Below, piece by piece: positions 22,281-33,550 of a stretch of DNA of 64,000 nt (the first letter of the stretch is position 1; the number at the start of each line of letters is the position of its first letter). Made by a program: the position numbers and the translations under genes. A model generated the notes under the pieces. That model made no database searches, was not told the origin of the DNA, and worked only from the letters and a program-made list of their open reading frames with translations. Source of the DNA: Cordilura impudica (taxonomy: Eukaryota; Arthropoda; Insecta; Diptera; Scathophagidae); NCBI GenBank assembly GCA_963682025.1, contig OY821519.1, forward strand, positions 159,643,457 through 159,707,456. Direction: 5' to 3'.

Positions 22281-25200
22281 ATGTTGCGGGCGGTTCCGAT
22301 AATCGCCACTCCATCTATGTGCGATTGAGATGGGGAGTTCCATCCATCAATACAGGTCACGACTGGAACTCACCTGGCATGGAGGAAAAGAGAGAAAAAT
22401 TATGTGTACTTAGCGGGTTCTAAGAAAATAATTATGGACAACTTACTGAGCTTGATTTTATAGGCAAATTAGTTGTGGTTTGATGAATGATGAAGCGTTC
22501 GCCCAAAGTTGAATGTTGGGGTAGGTAGGGTATGGCTCTGAGGTGTGGTGTGTGGCACGTGGAAGCAATTTTGATTTTATTTTATTTTTTTTTTTTGGCC
22601 TTTTTGTGCTTGACTTCGCTTTTTCCTCCTTTGCATTAGTGGAATAGTGCACTTTAAATCCGTTAACATTTTGCGTTCTTTGGGAATGACTTCTGAAACA
22701 CTGAACTGTTAGAAAAGATTCGTTTAATCGAATAATACTACTTTTAGAGGAATTTTCTGTGTATTGTTTTAATATCGTGTCTTTTTTAATGATCAGTGGC
22801 ATATTCGGCATATCGATATGAATGTTAAATTGATTTTCAAAATTAAACTTATTGTAAGTTTGAATTGTTTCCACTTTAGTCTGAGTTTCAGCTAAGAAAA
22901 CATAAGAATTCTGAAAATATGAAATAAAAATTAAATGTTCTTGGAATAGCCAAATGAGGACGACCTACCTTTAGTTCTTGTTTTTCAGTTTCCTCTATTT
23001 TCGGATTCCCCATTAGTTTGTTTTTCCCAACTTCATTATAATTTCTCAACTTTTGTTCAGACTCCATGACCATACTGATATAGTGATAAAGCCTATAAAG
23101 CTTTACTGCATCTCAAGCAAATAAAATCAGGCTTCACAAATTCTTTAATAGGCGAACCCAAAACTATATATAAATAATCGAAAAGATTTTATTGTCCGGA
23201 TGACTCGATTCTGTAGTCAAAGATACTAAAACGCGATCATTGGATGGACAGCAACGACAAGAGTTTTCAAACACTTTAAATTTCTTAAGAACTTAAAATA
23301 CAAATTTTTAATACGCTAAAGGCAAAAATCACAAATTAATGGAATAGCTGTACAACAAATGAATGCTTAACAAAGAACATTTATTAAAATCTACCGTATT
23401 GTTGTGAAATTTCTTGGTAATTTGTTTCTTGTTTTTTTTGTAAATTTTTTTTGTTCAGTAGTTTAGCGTGGAAGCAAAAATAATAGTGAGTAGAGAATTA
23501 TGGCAGGGATGTCAAAATTTGCGAGTATCGTAAAAGTGCTGCCAAGTTTTCTGGGTTTGTGAATGGTGAACAGAGCTGTATTTTGAGCAAATTGCCATTC
23601 ATAAATCCCAGCGAACCAAGGGGAATTGACATGACATGCCTGTGTTTGTAATTTTTTTTTATGTTAGTTTATCAGATTTTTAGATTTATTTGTAATTATG
23701 TCTTAGATAAAATTAAAAATAAAGATGGATTCTGAGCGGGAAACTGGCTGTTTATAGGAACAGAACAGGCTATATATAAAGCAATATCAGTGCAGATATC
23801 GCCATTACGTTGGAAGATTTCAAAGTGAAAAAAAATATATCAAACCGTTTGTTTAAAACCAATAAAAAGACAGAAAAATAAAAAAGAAATAGTAAAACCC
23901 CTTATACAAAGGGTTAGTTTATTTAAAAATAAAGTGTTCATTTAAAATTAAACTGAAAGTGTTGAAAATAAAAGAAAAGTGAGTGTTGGTTAGTTCAAGT
24001 GGGTAGAGGTAAGGTTTTTAATAAAAGAATTTGTGTTACAGCAATTAGATACTCAACCTTGGGTGTATGAGGAGTGACCATCAGGGAAAAATTAAAAGGA
24101 GCGTTACCGGTGTGTCGTCAGGTGAAGACTCATTCAAGTGCAGGGAATAATTAACCTGAAGAAAAGGAAGAAATATTAATACGATATATAAAGGTAACCT
24201 CTTTGTTTAAATGTTGAAAATACTTCCCCGGTTGAAGAGGATATGCTCAAGTGCGCGAAAAATATAAAGAGAAAGTATATATAAACGTTTTTTTTTTTTT
24301 TTTTTGGTAAACAGGCAAAAAAAAAGAAAAAATTAAAATTTAAATTTAAAAGCAGAAAGAATATAAGATTAACTATAAATATCAATAAATAATAACAAAA
24401 AAAAGGAAATACGTGAGAAAAATTTAAAGAGAAAATTAAAAAAAATATATAGTGATAAGTTTAGTGTTAAGTGTTATTATGTGTTAGGAGTTTATTGTGT
24501 TAGGTAGATTTAAGTAACGTTAAACAAAAAAATATATGATGTGTAAGTGCCACAATTAGTTAAAGTGAAAAATAAGTGATAACGTGATAGGTACACAAAG
24601 TTTGTGTGGTTTGATAGATTAATGTGGATGCGTTTGGTCCGGAAAGACCGCCTAAGCGAGCTCATTTAGGTAGGTTACTATATGTCTATGTTGTTGTGTT
24701 AGTGCGGACTCAAAATGGAGTCGTTATAAAGCTTTGTAGGCCTAAAGAGAAAAGCGCTAATATTTTAGCAAAAGTAAAAGTTTTTTTTGGTATTAAATAT
24801 TAATTTCGGCACGGATTTGTTCTTTGGTTGATTTTTTTTTGTGATTGATGTAATTAGTTTTTTTATGTTAGGATAATTCGAGTTTTTTTTTTGATAGATT
24901 TAAGAAAATACGTTACAAGATATAGATCCATTTTTTTTTATTTTTCATTAGTTTAATTTTGTTTTTTTTTTTTTTTTTTTAAATAAAGTATGTGATTAGT
25001 TAAGTATCAGGAATCATGGTTTACTAATTTTTTTGTGGTTTGGTGAAGAGAGGATGTGGTAAGTGGTAAGATGCCTGTGTGTGTGGATGTGGGGGTCATC
25101 AAGGAAAATTTTGGAGGCAACAAGATGGCTTAGGTTGGGTGGGCGATGTGGGAGACAAGTCATCTCGTCTTCCCTCTTAAGTGTTCGACGGTTTTTTTTT

Positions 25201-25339
25201 TGTTTTAAATAGTTTTTTTTGTGTTTTGTATTTTTAATTGTGCTTGTCCCTGGGCTGTAGTGGTGGGTTGGAATCCGACCCTAAGAGCCAAACTGAGCTA
25301 GCTGGCATCACCACTACAGTGCCTTTGGGGCACGTAACA
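22281..25339 (+). repeat. gypsy-1 5' LTR (3.06 kb)
   Basis: The limits come from the GGTA duplication and the TGTTGCG/CGTAACA ends. Only 25055-25339 has a partner in the 3' LTR (31316-31598, about 97% identical by eye). A TATATATAAA at 23771-23780 could serve as promoter. Poly(T) tracts crowd 24.8-25.3 kb. Part of the length may be due to an older nested insertion that I cannot delimit. Confidence 0.55.
22458..23073 (-). CDS. Unrecognised antisense two-part reading frame within the gypsy-1 LTR
   Basis: On the minus strand, ATG at 23073 opens 35 codons (MVMESEQKLRNYNEVGKNK) up to a consensus donor AAG/GTAGGT at 22968. A pyrimidine-rich TTTTCTTAG at 22892 or a later CAG at about 22881 could act as acceptor; only the later one keeps the frame into a 138-codon frame (KVETIQTYNKFNFENQFNI through KRPKKKNKIKSKLLPRAT) ending at 22458. 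The product would be hydrophilic, basic at its C-terminal third, with no signal peptide or membrane segment. I recognise no family. It may be a captured host piece or chance; coding status is unproven. Confidence 0.25.
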
Positions 25340-25342
25340 ATA

Positions 25343-25353
25343 TGGCGCCCAAC
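25343..25353 (+). other. gypsy-1 primer binding site
   Basis: TGGCGCCCAAC lies 3 bp after the LTR end ACGTAACA. The sequence matches the 3' end of lysine-type tRNA primers used by Osvaldo-like and several retroviral elements. gypsy-2 has TGGCGCCCAAA at the same place. Confidence 0.7.
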
Positions 25354-26767
25354 TTTAAATGAATTTAGAAGGACAGAGATGTCCACGAAACGAAAGTATA
25401 TGATACACCGAAATATACATACAATAGACCAATAAAGTTTGTTGAAATAATCTAACGACGGATACATTTGTTTTGAGTTGTCCGAAGTTTTGATCCTGTA
25501 AACCTTTAAGGCCCAAATTAACATTAAATCTTAGATTAGTGTATAGGATCAAAACGGAGGACACTCGAAACAAAAGTACCCGTTCGACCAATTCAGGGTC
25601 AATATACCCAGTAGCGTGGAATGTTCTTTTAGGTGTTAAATGTTCCATTGGTAGGGTGATTGTCCAATGTTAAATGTAATATCAGTTTTTTTTATGTTAA
25701 ACATAATGAAAATATCTGTAGATCGGATAAGCTTAAAAATACCCGTTCGGAACAATGTACCGAATTCAAAGATCTGAATAGTGCACCTGACTTCCAATAG
25801 CTTGTAAATTCCATTTAGGGAAGAATGCAAAGATATGGAAGACCGCAGATTGAGAAAATTTACATTTAGTTTTAAAGTAATTTGTGACTTGAAGAACAGT
25901 AAAGAGGCCTAATCAATAGGCACATAATACTATTTATCGCTGAGTCCACACACACCCACGTACACATACCGAAACCTTCACCAATTGTGGTCGTATAGTA
26001 TTTTGAATTTTTTTAAAAATTTATAGTAAATTGTTTGTCTTATGTGTTAGTCTTTTCAAACAGTTTTTCTAATTTAATTTGGTGTTTTTTTATGATAATT
26101 CGATAAAGTTGATTTTTTTTTTCGGTTTAATTTAATTTTTTTTAAATTTTTTTTTTTTTTTAATTTTTGATAATTTTTTTTTTGTGTCGTGATCCGTGAT
26201 AAATTTATTTGCACAAATAGTACTTCGTTTTTTTTAATATTATTGTTTGTATTTACATTTTTTTTTTATTCTTTTTATTCCATTAATTTTAAAGTGAATT
26301 TTATTTCTGTTATAGATTTAGTTTTGTTTTGAGTTTCTTTCTACAATATATTAGTTTTAATAAGTTAGAGTCGTAATAGATTTTGTAGTCTTAAATTACA
26401 TGAGTTAAGAAAAGATTTAAGTTTTATTTTTTTTGTATTTTTTTTTTTTTTTGTAGTCGTTTGTTTTACGTGTTTTTATTTTATACTTTTTATTTATATT
26501 CTTTTTAATACACATTTTTACTATTTAATTTTTTTTTACTAATTTTTATTATTATTAATTTTTTTTATATATATATTTATTTTCATAAATTTTTTTTAAA
26601 ATTTTTTTTTTAATATAAATTTTTTTTGTCACGTTTATTATTTTATTTTTTTTTTGTTTTTTTTTCACCTATCTGCTGTCCAGCCTATTCTGTTATATAT
26701 TTTTTTTTGAACCGTAAGAATTTGTTCTGGGGTTTTGTCTACTTAAATTTTTGTTAAACCGGTATAC
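25354..26767 (+). other. gypsy-1 untranslated leader
   Basis: 1.4 kb without a convincing frame. From 26030 on it is extremely T-rich, with many runs of 8-18 T. The gag start follows at 26768. Confidence 0.6.
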
Positions 26768-28128
26768 ATGTCCGAAAAAGAGAAAGCTAAATTGAAGAGA
26801 CAGAGACACCGGGATATTTCGTTTGATTTGAATCGCTCGTCTCCACAGGTGAAGGAAAAGTATTCAAAAGATAATCGGGAGGGAAGAATGCCACCTCCAG
26901 TTGAGTCGAATATAGTGGACATGCCCCACACTATAAACACGGGCGCGAGGCCGAAGACACGAGGCGACGGCCGAAACCAAAACTTAGGAGCGCGTAGCTT
27001 AGGGTTTAGCGACGAGGTGTCACCTGCGGTAAAGGAGATGGTGGTCGAAAGCGTTGAGGATATGAGAAGATCGTTAGGAAAGTCAATTGAGAGCATAGTG
27101 AGTGAAAGAGTGAGTAGAGAGTTAAATAGAATACATGACGGTATGGCAAAGCTAAACGAAGCAATAAGGACGCTAAAGGGTAGGGAAAACGTAGCACCTA
27201 ATAGGAATATACCCAGACCCGATGCTAATTCGATTCCCAAGCACATATACCAGCAGCACAACCGATGATGTCAACTGTACCACCGCCCATATTTCACCAT
27301 TCGTACTACGCCAAGTTCGACGGGAACGAAACGAGATTGTCAATTAAGTCGTTCATATTTCGGCTGGAATATTGTCAAAGGCAATACCAGGTGCCATGGA
27401 AAGAGATCCTAGAAGATTTTCACCTATTAGTGACAGGACCAGCATTAGATTGGTACTGGCTTCATGTGGAGACGAATCGAGTAACCCAGTGGGAGGACCT
27501 GCGTTACTCTATGCTCAGCCGCTTTAGAACACATCGCACGAATTTAGATATCATGCATGAACTGGTGGAGAGGAAGCAGAATGCAGGCGAAAGCATCGAT
27601 AATAATTTTTATCATATAAATCTGCTCCGTTCCAAGTTGCAAACCCCAATATCGGAACTTGAGATGATAAAACTGGCCAACAGGAACTTGAGGGAGAATG
27701 TAGCGCGCATAGTCTACCCCATGGCGGTCTCATCTTTAGAGCAGCTACGAGTAGAATGCATTGAGGCGGAACGCAATTTTTCAAGGCGAGAAGTGAGACC
27801 TACTCCAACTCAACCCCCGAGGAAATACATAAACGAACTCGAAGTAGATGATGAAATTGAAGAAACACACTTCAACGAAATAGCGGAGGTAAATAACTCT
27901 CTAAAATGCTGGAACTGTCAACAACCGGGCCACATTTTTATCGATTGTCCCTCAGAAAGAAGAAATCTTTTTTGCTACAGGTGTGGTAAACCGGATGTAA
28001 TTTCGCCAAATTGCCCAAAATGCAACATTCGGGAAAACTCGAAACGGAGCGTGGTTTCGACGGGGGAATCACATTCGTCGAGAAACGCCCCGAACCAACA
28101 ACAACAACAATACCGAAAAAAACAATAG
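26768..28128 (+). pseudogene. gypsy-1 Gag, split into two overlapping frames
   Basis: The first frame (26768-27268, 166 aa) is a basic, coiled N-terminal segment (MSEKEKAKLKRQRHRD). The second (27265-28128, 287 aa) begins at an ATG overlapping the TGA of the first (ATGA) and contains the capsid-type region (LSIKSFIFRLEYCQRQYQV, TGPALDWYWLHVE, NRVTQWEDLRYSMLSRFR) and two zinc knuckles, CWNCQQPGHIFIDC and CYRCGKPDVISPNC. The second knuckle has Val where His is expected; gypsy-2 shows the same change. In gypsy-2 the corresponding gag is one 558-codon frame, so the split here is more likely a 1-nt lesion than a designed stop-start. Confidence 0.75.
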
Positions 28129-31100
28129 AAGTAAATAGGGAAAACTTTTCAAAGATGCGATATTATTTGCCTAAGGAAATTAGAGAGCGCAATTACGAAA
28201 TAGTTAGGCAAAGAATTTTTAGTGAAGAAAAATATCCTGAAGGGGAGTCAACGCAACAACAGCTAAATGAAACAGATCGGGAGGAATTTTTATCATGTTT
28301 AAACCAAAAACAACATCAAAATACAAAACCAAATTCACAAAATAAATCGCAGGCAAAATATAAACAATGTTTGAAGCTGAGGTCTGATTATTTGAAAAGA
28401 AAAACGTCAAGAAAATTATTAATAGAATCGATAAAAAATGTTCACGAAAATATAGATCCCCGCCCTTATGCTGAAATACTAATCGAAGGGAAATGTTGTA
28501 AGGGTTTGTTAGATTCTGGAGCTTCGGTAAGCGTAATAGGTAAAAATTGTCGGGAGATGTTGGGAATTTCAAAGACCAATATGACACCACTATTCACCAA
28601 CGTATATGCTGCAAATGGAAAAGCTCATAGAGTATTAGGCAAAATTAGTCTGGATGTTCAATACGAAAACGAAATTAAAAACATTACTTTTTATCGCTGC
28701 CCGGATGTAGAGCAGGATATATATTTAGGAGTAGATTTTTGGAGAAAATTTAATATCGCTCCACAGATCATGGCGGCAGACGAAGTAAAGTTTGAGATCA
28801 TCAGAGATATGCGTCATGATACCAAGGTTGATACTCACAAGTTGAAACAACATGAACTGACTGAACAGCAAAAACAACAATTGCAAGAAACAGTAAACAA
28901 ATTTCCAACGTTCGAGAAAAACGGTTTAGGGTGCACAAGTCTGGAGAAGCACGAAATAAAACTTGTCGAGGGTACAAATCCTATTAAAGAAAGGCACTAC
29001 CCGATATAACCGGCCGTTCAGGACATTGTGTAGAGTAAAGCAGTAGTCCCTGGAGTAACCGCACCACGGTAGTAAGAAAGCCAGGGAAAAAATATCGATG
29101 GGATCCTGAGTCGCATAGACCCAACCCATTTTATTAGCAGCGTCGACCTGAAATATGCCTTCTGGCAGATTGAACTGGAGGAAGATGCAAAGCCATGCAC
29201 AGCCTTCACCGTGCCAGGTCGACCGCTGTATCAATGTAGGGTAATGCCGTTTGGTCTATGCAACGCGGCCCATTGATTGTGTCGTCTCATGGACAAGGTG
29301 ATCCCGGCAAGGCTAAAATCAAACGTGTTCATATATCTAGATGACCTGCTTATAATATCTGACGAATTTTCTACGCATTTGAGATTATTGGAGCAAGTGG
29401 CCGAATGTTTAAAAAAGGCGAACCTGACAATAGGGTTAAAAAAATCAATGTTTTGTTTTAAAGAACTTAAATATTTAGGGTTCATAATCGGAGGCGGAAT
29501 GCTTAGAACAGATCCCGAAAAGGTGGCAGCAATTCAGAGGATACCATTGCCGAAATCACCGAGGGAGGTAAGGAGTTTTATAGGTACTGCCGGCTGGTAC
29601 CGCCGGTTTATAAAAGATTTTGCGTCGGTATCTGCAGCCCTAACCCACACCTTGAAGAAGGGAAAAAATTTGTAATGACACCAGAAGCAGAGGAAGCCTT
29701 TGAAACTTTAAAATATTATTTGACCACCGCACCAGTTTTATGTCACCCCGATTTCACCAAACAATTTTTCATTCAGTGTGACGCCTCTGAGTACGGGATC
29801 GGAGCAGTTCTTTTCCAGAAAAATGACAGTGGAGAGGAAAACCCCATAGCGTTTTATTCGCAAGAGTTAAACTCCTGTCAAAAGAACTACTCCGTGACTG
29901 AAAAAGAGTGCCTAGCACCCGTCATGGCAGTCAAACGTTTCCGACCCTACGTGGAGATGATGAAATTTACGGTCGTAACAGACCATGCTAGCCTGAAATG
30001 GCTAATGTCTCTGAAAGACTTAAGTGGACGCCTGGCAAGATGGTCATTGCAGCTACAAGCATTCAATTTCACTATTGAGCACCGAAAGGGGTCGGAAAAC
30101 GTAGTCGCAGATATGCTCTCTCGAATGGCGGCGCATATTGAGGAAATTACGGAGGATTGTTTTGAGTTTGAGACGAATGAATTCGAAAGCGATGAGTATC
30201 TAGCTTTGATAAAAACATCGTTAAAAACCAAATGAGATGAGAATTTAGAAGAAAATATCTGGAAATTATGGGTTCCCAGGATCTCACACATGTTCTTATT
30301 GCAAAAGCTCATGACGCTACAACATCAGTACACGGAGGTCTGCATAAAACTTTAAATCGTTTAAAGCAGCTATATTACTGGCCAAAAATGACGATGCAAG
30401 TAAGAAATTATGTGTTAAACTGTCAAGTCTGTAAAGAATCGAAACCGTCCAACCAAATTTCAGAGCCATTCCAAAAGCTGTATATTGATTTTCTTGGCAA
30501 GTACCCAAGATCAAAAAGGGGCAATGCCTACATTTTTATAGTGGTCGACCACTTTACAAAATTTACGTTTATAAGAGCAATGAAAGATGACACGGCGAAA
30601 AATGTAGTGCAATTTTTAGTGCAAGAGGTTTTTAACAAATTTGGAGTCCCCGAAACCATACACAGTGACAATGGTCAACAATTTTTGTCTACAATATTTA
30701 GAGAAATGATAGACAGTTACAAAATCAATCATTTGAAAACCGCGTTCTATTCACCGCAATCAAACGCTTCTGAAAGGGTGAACCAGTCTATATTGGCGGC
30801 GGTAAGATCATACTTAGAAAACGACCAGCGCTATTGGGATCTTTACCTGGCGGAGATAGAGTGCGCATTACGAACATCGGTACGTGCAGCGATAGGGGGT
30901 TACACCATTTTTTGGGTACCACTGGTACGCCAATGGGGCAGATTACAAACTTGCCAGAAAACTAAAATCTTTGACCGATCATAAGATTGTTTCATTGGAA
31001 GGAGAAGACCGTAGGAAACTTATTCATGAAAAAATTATAAACAACATGCATAACGCCTATACTAAAAGCGCTGCGAGGTATGATAAACAGGCAAGAATGA

Positions 31101-31290
31101 CTAGATTTAAACCAGGGCAAGAAGTTTACAGGAGAAACTTCGCGCAATCAGATTTCAAGAATAACATAAATTCTGCAGAAAATTTTTAAAATGTAGGATT
31201 GTTAAACCAATCGGGAATAACATGTATGAATTAGAAACCCTAAACGGAAAGACAATAGGAATATATCATACAAAGGACATTAAGGTCTGA
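28011..31290 (+). pseudogene. gypsy-1 Pol (PR-RT-RH-IN), broken
   Basis: The pol frame overlaps gag by about 118 nt at -1. Protease GLLDSGASVSVIG is near 28510. RT is damaged at 29007 (stop after ERHYPI), and roughly 50 codons of the RT fingers are missing before SSVDLKYAFWQIELE; the catalytic IYLDDLL is at about 29334. RNase H (29675-30235) keeps IQCDASEYGIGAVLF and TDHASLKWLMSL. Integrase (30268-31290) shows H-H-C-C (HDATTSVHGG to CQVC), YIDFLGKYP, IHSDNGQQF and PQSNASERVNQ for D-D-E, then frameshifts near 30900 and 31185, ending in YHTKDIKV. Four or more lesions make it inactive. Confidence 0.85.
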
Positions 31291-31315
31291 GAGAAAGTGC
31301 AATAGAGCAGTAAAC

Positions 31316-31598
31316 TGTGGTAAGTGGTTAGATGCCTGTGTGTGTGGATGTGGGGGTCATCAAGGAAAATTTTGGAGGCAACAAGATGGCCTTGGTTGGG
31401 TGGGCGATGTGGGAGACATGTCATCTCGTCTTCCCTCTTAAGTGTTCAACGGTTTTTTTTTTTTAAATAGTTTTTTTTTGTGTTTTGTATTTTTAATTGT
31501 GCTTGTCCCTGGGCTGTAGTGGTGGGTTGGAGTCCGACCCTAAGAGCCAAACTGAGCTAGCTGGCATCACCACTACAGTGCCTTTGGGGAACGTAACA
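31316..31598 (+). repeat. gypsy-1 3' LTR remnant
   Basis: It matches 25055-25339 with about seven substitutions and a T-run length change. It ends ACGTAACA, followed by the GGTA target duplication. The first 2.77 kb of this LTR and the polypurine tract are missing; the deletion joins AGCAGTAAAC to TGTGGTAAG. Confidence 0.75.
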
Positions 31599-31602
31599 GG
31601 TA

Positions 31603-31986
31603 AAGAGCAAATGTATTTTAAAAAACAAATATTCGTCTTTGTTTACTGGAAGCCCTACATACTGGATAAGTGATCCTACTAAAATTCCAGACCTTCTGGA
31701 TATTATTGTTTATAGAGGTATTTCTAGAGCACTTTTGGATATATCAGATAGTGCAGATTTGAGTTCTGACCATAGTCCTATAATCGTTAACTCTAGTACA
31801 AATATTCAAACTGCAACAAAAACATAAAAACCATTAATGCTAACACAGATATGAAATCTTTTGAATATTGGATAGAGCAAAATTTAAATTTGAATATTTC
31901 TATTAAAACTGAAAGCGAATTAGAAGATGCCATAGAATCGTTTACGAGCTTAATTCATGAGGCAGCTTGTTTATCTACCCCACCAC
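31603..31986 (+). pseudogene. LINE ORF2 endonuclease, C-terminal part
   Basis: The frame resumes after gypsy-1 with KNKYSSLFTGSPTYW, DPTKIPDLLDIIVYRGISR and ADLSSDHSPIIV, the terminal blocks of jockey-type endonucleases. After a frameshift (near 31827) it reads FEYWIEQNLNLNIS and ESFTSLIHEAACLST. In the family this lies only about 15-25 residues before the IRELI segment that opens the RT half at 14.24 kb. It ends exactly where element B starts. Confidence 0.8.
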
Positions 31987-32340
31987 CACAGGCCAACCAG
32001 TTGTGTCAGCTATGACAGCTGTCAAAAACGCAATCTCGAACCGTATGGTTTTGTTTACATTTATCGCCATTTTGAATTTGGCAAACGTCCGAAAGAGATT
32101 AAAAAAATAGTATATACAAAATATAATGTGTGCAAGTGAACAGCTATACAACATGTTTTCTACCACTGAGAGCATAAAAAATAAAAACAATGGAAAAATA
32201 GTGAATATAAATATTGGGAAAAAATTAATAAAATCATATTTCCGACAAATTAACATTTAATTTAGTAATCTGTGGTATTTTCTTTTAAGAAATAAAAATT
32301 ATAAAAGGTGCATATTAAAACACAAAGCTTGTGATTGTTA
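31987..32340 (+). repeat. Head of element B, homologous to element A
   Basis: It aligns with 7038-7355. It contains the 12-bp palindrome TGACAGCTGTCA and a TATAAAAGG box at about 32303, which could be a promoter carried by the family. No coding frame. Confidence 0.6.
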
Positions 32341-32384
32341 TAATACCAGTATTGTTGGTATAAATGCTGGTAAAGTTTGCCAGT

Positions 32385-32630
32385 TACATTCAGCACTACT
32401 CAACCCAGGTCCGAAAGGAAGGAATCAAAAATTACTATGGCTGAGCAAACTATTGGTCCAGTTGCTCGTAGCGAGACACGAAACTTTTTGTGGTATTATT
32501 GCTTTGGATTGTGACTTGCGTGTCAGTGGTCCTAATCATAATTTGTCCGGTAATATTCCCATCACTTTGAGCACTATACAATTGGCTTCATAAATACAAC
32601 ATTAATTTGCTACTTTTTTCACACGGTTTT
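32385..32630 (+). pseudogene. Arrestin-domain-like fragment, copy in element B
   Basis: It is homologous to 7976-8230 of element A. The frame reads CDLRVSGPNHNLSGNIPIT and ends LSTIQLAS with a TAA at 32593. The motif resembles the last strand of arrestin C domains. It follows the 45-bp ACTACTCAACCCAGG motif, just after a TTACATTCAG that could be a splice acceptor. Too short to be certain. Confidence 0.35.
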
Positions 32631-32637
32631 TGTTATA

Positions 32638-33145
32638 GACACCTAGCTCAAAAAGAACAAAAATTAGCCGCAACGGAAGCAGCAAAATCTCAAATTGAAC
32701 AACAATTATCTACAATTGAGAACGCTTCTAAGCAAAAGGCTGCTGAACAGATTTAATTACAAAGCCAAGAAGGATATGACAAGTAGAACTTGCTAAGAAA
32801 ACCCAACAACTTAAACCTTTTCAATTCAGTGATATTCAAGTATGCACTGCATTTGTTTTTAAACCTTTCGGTGACGATATAAAGATATAAGCCAAAATCT
32901 TCCAGATTTCTTTGCTGCAATATATTTTTCTGCCTCTTCTGTTTTCTGTTGTTACCAACCAAAGCCCTAATACAATTTCAGTTGTAAGTACAAGATATGA
33001 TAATCTTTGTTTTTTAAAATATCTATATATATTTTTTTTTCAATTTGTGTACTTATAGCAACAGGAAAAATTGTTGAGTAGAACAAGCAAAGCAGCTGTT
33101 GGTGATAGTTTTTCGGATAAAGGAAAAAGATCAACAAGACTTGCT
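32638..33145 (+). pseudogene. Exon-like scraps of unrecognised protein(s) in element B
   Basis: After an acceptor-like TTTTTGTTATAG (32638) comes a coiled-coil-like stretch (AQKEQKLAATEAAKSQIEQQ and ENASKQKAAEQI), with a stop and shifted continuations (QQLKPFQFSDIQVCTAF). After another acceptor-like TGTACTTATAG (33058), a second open stretch reads QQEKLLSRTSKAAVGDSFSD and GKRSTRLAG. These look like exons in the plus orientation, absent from element A. I cannot name the genes. Confidence 0.35.
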
Positions 33146-33146
33146 G

Positions 33147-33288
33147 GCCTTAAATCTGAATGTATCACTCCGTTTTGATGGATATAATTTACAGTCTGAA
33201 GCATTTGATACACAAAGTTTGTTAGGACATATAGATATAAATTTGTTATGCAACTTTGTAAAATTTTAAGCAAATCCGAGTCTCCCAT
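33147..33288 (-). pseudogene. TTK/Mps1-type kinase fragment, antisense
   Basis: On the minus strand, MGDSDLLKILQS and then YQMLQTVNYIHQNGVIHSD followed by LRPAS match the segment around the catalytic loop of dual-specificity kinases of the TTK/Mps1 type (the family has HSDLKPAN). Lys to Arg and Asn to Ser changes at the loop, plus the absence of the rest of the kinase, exclude activity. The fragment ends within the unrelated exon-like stretch, showing a junction between two captured pieces in opposite orientation. The subfamily call is from memory; a generic kinase is the safe statement. Confidence 0.6.
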
Positions 33289-33299
33289 TTTCCATTACC

Positions 33300-33550
33300 A
33301 AAAATAACTTTGATTCTTTTTGCAATAATTGGCTGAATTAGAGATGTTTGAATAAAATATAAATAAATTCATAAAAACTAACTACTCGTATAGAGAAACA
33401 ACATTGCCTTGAAGTTTAGCTAGGAACTTTGTTGTAAATCAACCACCTTATTGAAAAAGTTATTAAAAATTATTGTAAAAGTTAATAAAAATTAATATCA
33501 CTCTAATTGAAATCCATAGCCATATCCGTCTGTTTGTTGAAATCACGCTC
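33300..33550. repeat. AT-rich remnant ending in a DINE-like piece
   Basis: Nothing coding. The last 40 bp (CATATCCGTCTGTTTGTTG, AAATCACGCTC) resemble the CTGTCCGTCTG part of the DINE-1-like repeat at 6.17 kb. It ends with GCTC, the gypsy-2 target. Confidence 0.4.

Larger units (their letters stand above)
22281..31598 (+). mobile_element. Ty3/gypsy retrotransposon gypsy-1 (Osvaldo-like), decayed
   Basis: The insertion duplicates GGTA (22277-22280 and 31599-31602) inside the LINE endonuclease. Ends are TGTTGCG and CGTAACA, short LTR-type inverted termini. The 5' LTR would then be 3.06 kb (22281-25339), while only the last 283 bp of the 3' LTR survive (31316-31598). PBS TGGCGCCCAAC begins at 25343, gag at 26768, pol at 28011. 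There is no env. The overall gene order and PBS resemble Osvaldo-type elements; the lineage is not proven. Confidence 0.75.
19292..31986 (+). mobile_element. Jockey-type LINE, 5' half, twice interrupted
   Basis: It starts at an initiator-like TCAGTC and contains ORF1 (19578-20565), a DD41D mariner (20723-21984), the endonuclease start (about 21990-22280), gypsy-1 (22281-31598, duplicating GGTA) and the endonuclease end (31603-31986). It stops where element B begins. The missing RT half is on the minus strand at 12.26-14.25 kb; the inversion described under findings explains the separation. Confidence 0.75.

Noticed and set aside
26743..27261. Long minus-strand frame opposite gypsy-1 gag
   Set aside because: It mirrors the real gag frame, which has knuckles and capsid motifs; the antisense frame has no family resemblance.
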